Assembly (NCBI GenBank): GCA_029052085.1
Contig: JAIDJS010000029.1
Location: 1-6,711 of the forward strand
From: Eubacterium sp.
Lineage (GTDB): Bacteria; Bacillota; Clostridia; Oscillospirales; Acutalibacteraceae
Direction: 5' to 3'
Length of the DNA: 6,711 nt
Positions 6,023 to 6,711 of the stretch are shown here, piece by piece (within the stretch, counting starts at the first letter, position 1; every line of letters starts with the position of its first letter). The position numbers were made by a program, and so were the translations under genes. The notes under the pieces are model-generated. The model saw only the letters and a list, made by a program, of their open reading frames with translations, did not search any database and had not been told where the DNA came from.

Positions 6023-6711
6023 TTGAAGAAAAGCAAACGCCATCAAACAAGATTAATATCATTTATAATCATTCTTATAACAATAGCGCTGCTTGTTTTG
6101 CTTTCTGTTTGCTTATACAGACAGCCAAGCCTTGAGGTACGATTTAATGCAGTTACAAGCTGGCTTTCTAAGCTCGAAAATGCAGTAGCGGATCTGGATA
6201 CACATATTGAAATTCTAGTTTGCCTTTTTGCGCTTTATATTGCAAAATGCCAGCTTCCTATTCCGATGGGTGTTTTATGTGTTATTTCCGGTATGGTGTT
6301 TTCACTTCCGAATGCGATTATCATAAATGTTACCTTTCTGGCCTTCTTTTTTATTGTTAAATATATTGAGGGCTGGTGGATAGGCGGCGGTTGGGCTATG
6401 ATGATACTCAATATACGCAAAATACGTTTTTTAAAGCAATGGGTTATGTTCAAGGGTACGGGAAATCCGTATATTCTTGTTGTTTCACGCCTTGTTCCGT
6501 CTATTCCTCTGGGAATGATTTCAAAGCTTTACGGCTCTATGCATTATGATTTTATTTATTATCTTGTGTTAAGTGTTCTGGGCTTTATGCCAAGGCTTTA
6601 TATTTATACAAGAATAGGTGCTGTTATGTATAATCCGTTTTCAAAGGAATTTATTATTCTTGTTATGATTATTGTTGCTTTTACCGGGATAACAAGCCTT
6701 ATGTTTAATAT
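6023..6711 (+). CDS. VTT/DedA-like (TVP38/TMEM64-type) membrane protein, 3' end outside window
   Basis: 229 codons are visible from TTG 6023 and the frame is still open at the right edge. The N-terminus is short and basic (MKKSKRHQTR) and is followed by a hydrophobic helix (about 11-32), then a polar stretch and hydrophobic segments at roughly 62-76, 97-113, 179-194 and 208-226. Two regions look like the re-entrant loops of the VTT domain: QLPIPMGVLCVISGMVF (77-93), and SRLVPSIPLGMISKLYGSM (155-173) with Arg156, Pro159 and Pro162. A GFMPRLYIYTRIG segment (187-199) also fits the family. The acidic residue before the first loop in E. coli DedA proteins is not evident, so it is nearer to TVP38/TMEM64 types or divergent. 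DedA/VTT relatives are linked to lipid-carrier or phospholipid transport and membrane homeostasis; the role here is unknown. It starts 27 bases after pheA without a terminator, so it is probably co-transcribed. Confidence 0.75.
   Translation, partial: MKKSKRHQTRLISFIIILITIALLVLLSVCLYRQPSLEVRFNAVTSWLSKLENAVADLDTHIEILVCLFALYIAKCQLPIPMGVLCVISGMVFSLPNAIIINVTFLAFFFIVKYIEGWWIGGGWAMMILNIRKIRFLKQWVMFKGTGNPYILVVSRLVPSIPLGMISKLYGSMHYDFIYYLVLSVLGFMPRLYIYTRIGAVMYNPFSKEFIILVMIIVAFTGITSLMFN

Overview
The window looks like ordinary chromosomal DNA from a low-to-moderate GC (roughly 40% by eye) Gram-positive anaerobe of the class Clostridia, possibly an Oscillospiraceae/Ruminococcaceae-type gut organism. The basis is the AT-rich codon choice, strong AGGAGG-type ribosome binding sites, a TTG start, and protein motifs that resemble clostridial versions of each family. 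The genus-level guess is from memory, not from a search. TAA and TGA both serve as stops, so the standard bacterial code applies.

Layout, all on the + strand: (1) positions 1-569 are the C-terminal part of a major facilitator superfamily (MFS) exporter whose start lies outside the window. (2) It ends at a clear intrinsic terminator (572-604), followed by an AT-rich gap of about 100 bases with a plausible sigma-A promoter. (3) From 705 to 5995 there is a tightly packed aromatic amino acid operon: tyrA (prephenate/arogenate dehydrogenase), aroB (3-dehydroquinate synthase), aroA (EPSP synthase), aroC (chorismate synthase) and pheA (bifunctional chorismate mutase/prephenate dehydratase with an ACT domain). 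(4) At 6023, 27 bases after pheA and with no terminator between, starts a VTT/DedA-like (TVP38/TMEM64-type) membrane protein that runs off the right edge.

The operon genes cover step 2 (AroB), step 6 (AroA) and step 7 (AroC) of the shikimate pathway. They also cover the chorismate-to-prephenate step and both branches from prephenate (TyrA to tyrosine, PheA to phenylalanine). DAHP synthase, dehydroquinate dehydratase, shikimate dehydrogenase, shikimate kinase and the aminotransferases are not here and must be encoded elsewhere or beyond the right edge. Gene junctions are a 1-base overlap (tyrA/aroB), a 1-base gap (aroB/aroA), a 23-base overlap (aroA/aroC), a 19-base gap (aroC/pheA) and a 27-base gap (pheA/VTT gene), which suggests one transcript with translational coupling. 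Only PheA carries a visible ACT domain; TyrA has none.

No CRISPR array, mobile element, tRNA, rRNA or riboswitch was recognised, and there is no gene-free stretch over 300 bases. I do not see a novel system. The points worth checking concern enzyme variants (TyrA cofactor signature, EPSP synthase active-site loop, prephenate dehydratase N-terminal motif), an A9 run near the start of tyrA, and the linked membrane protein.
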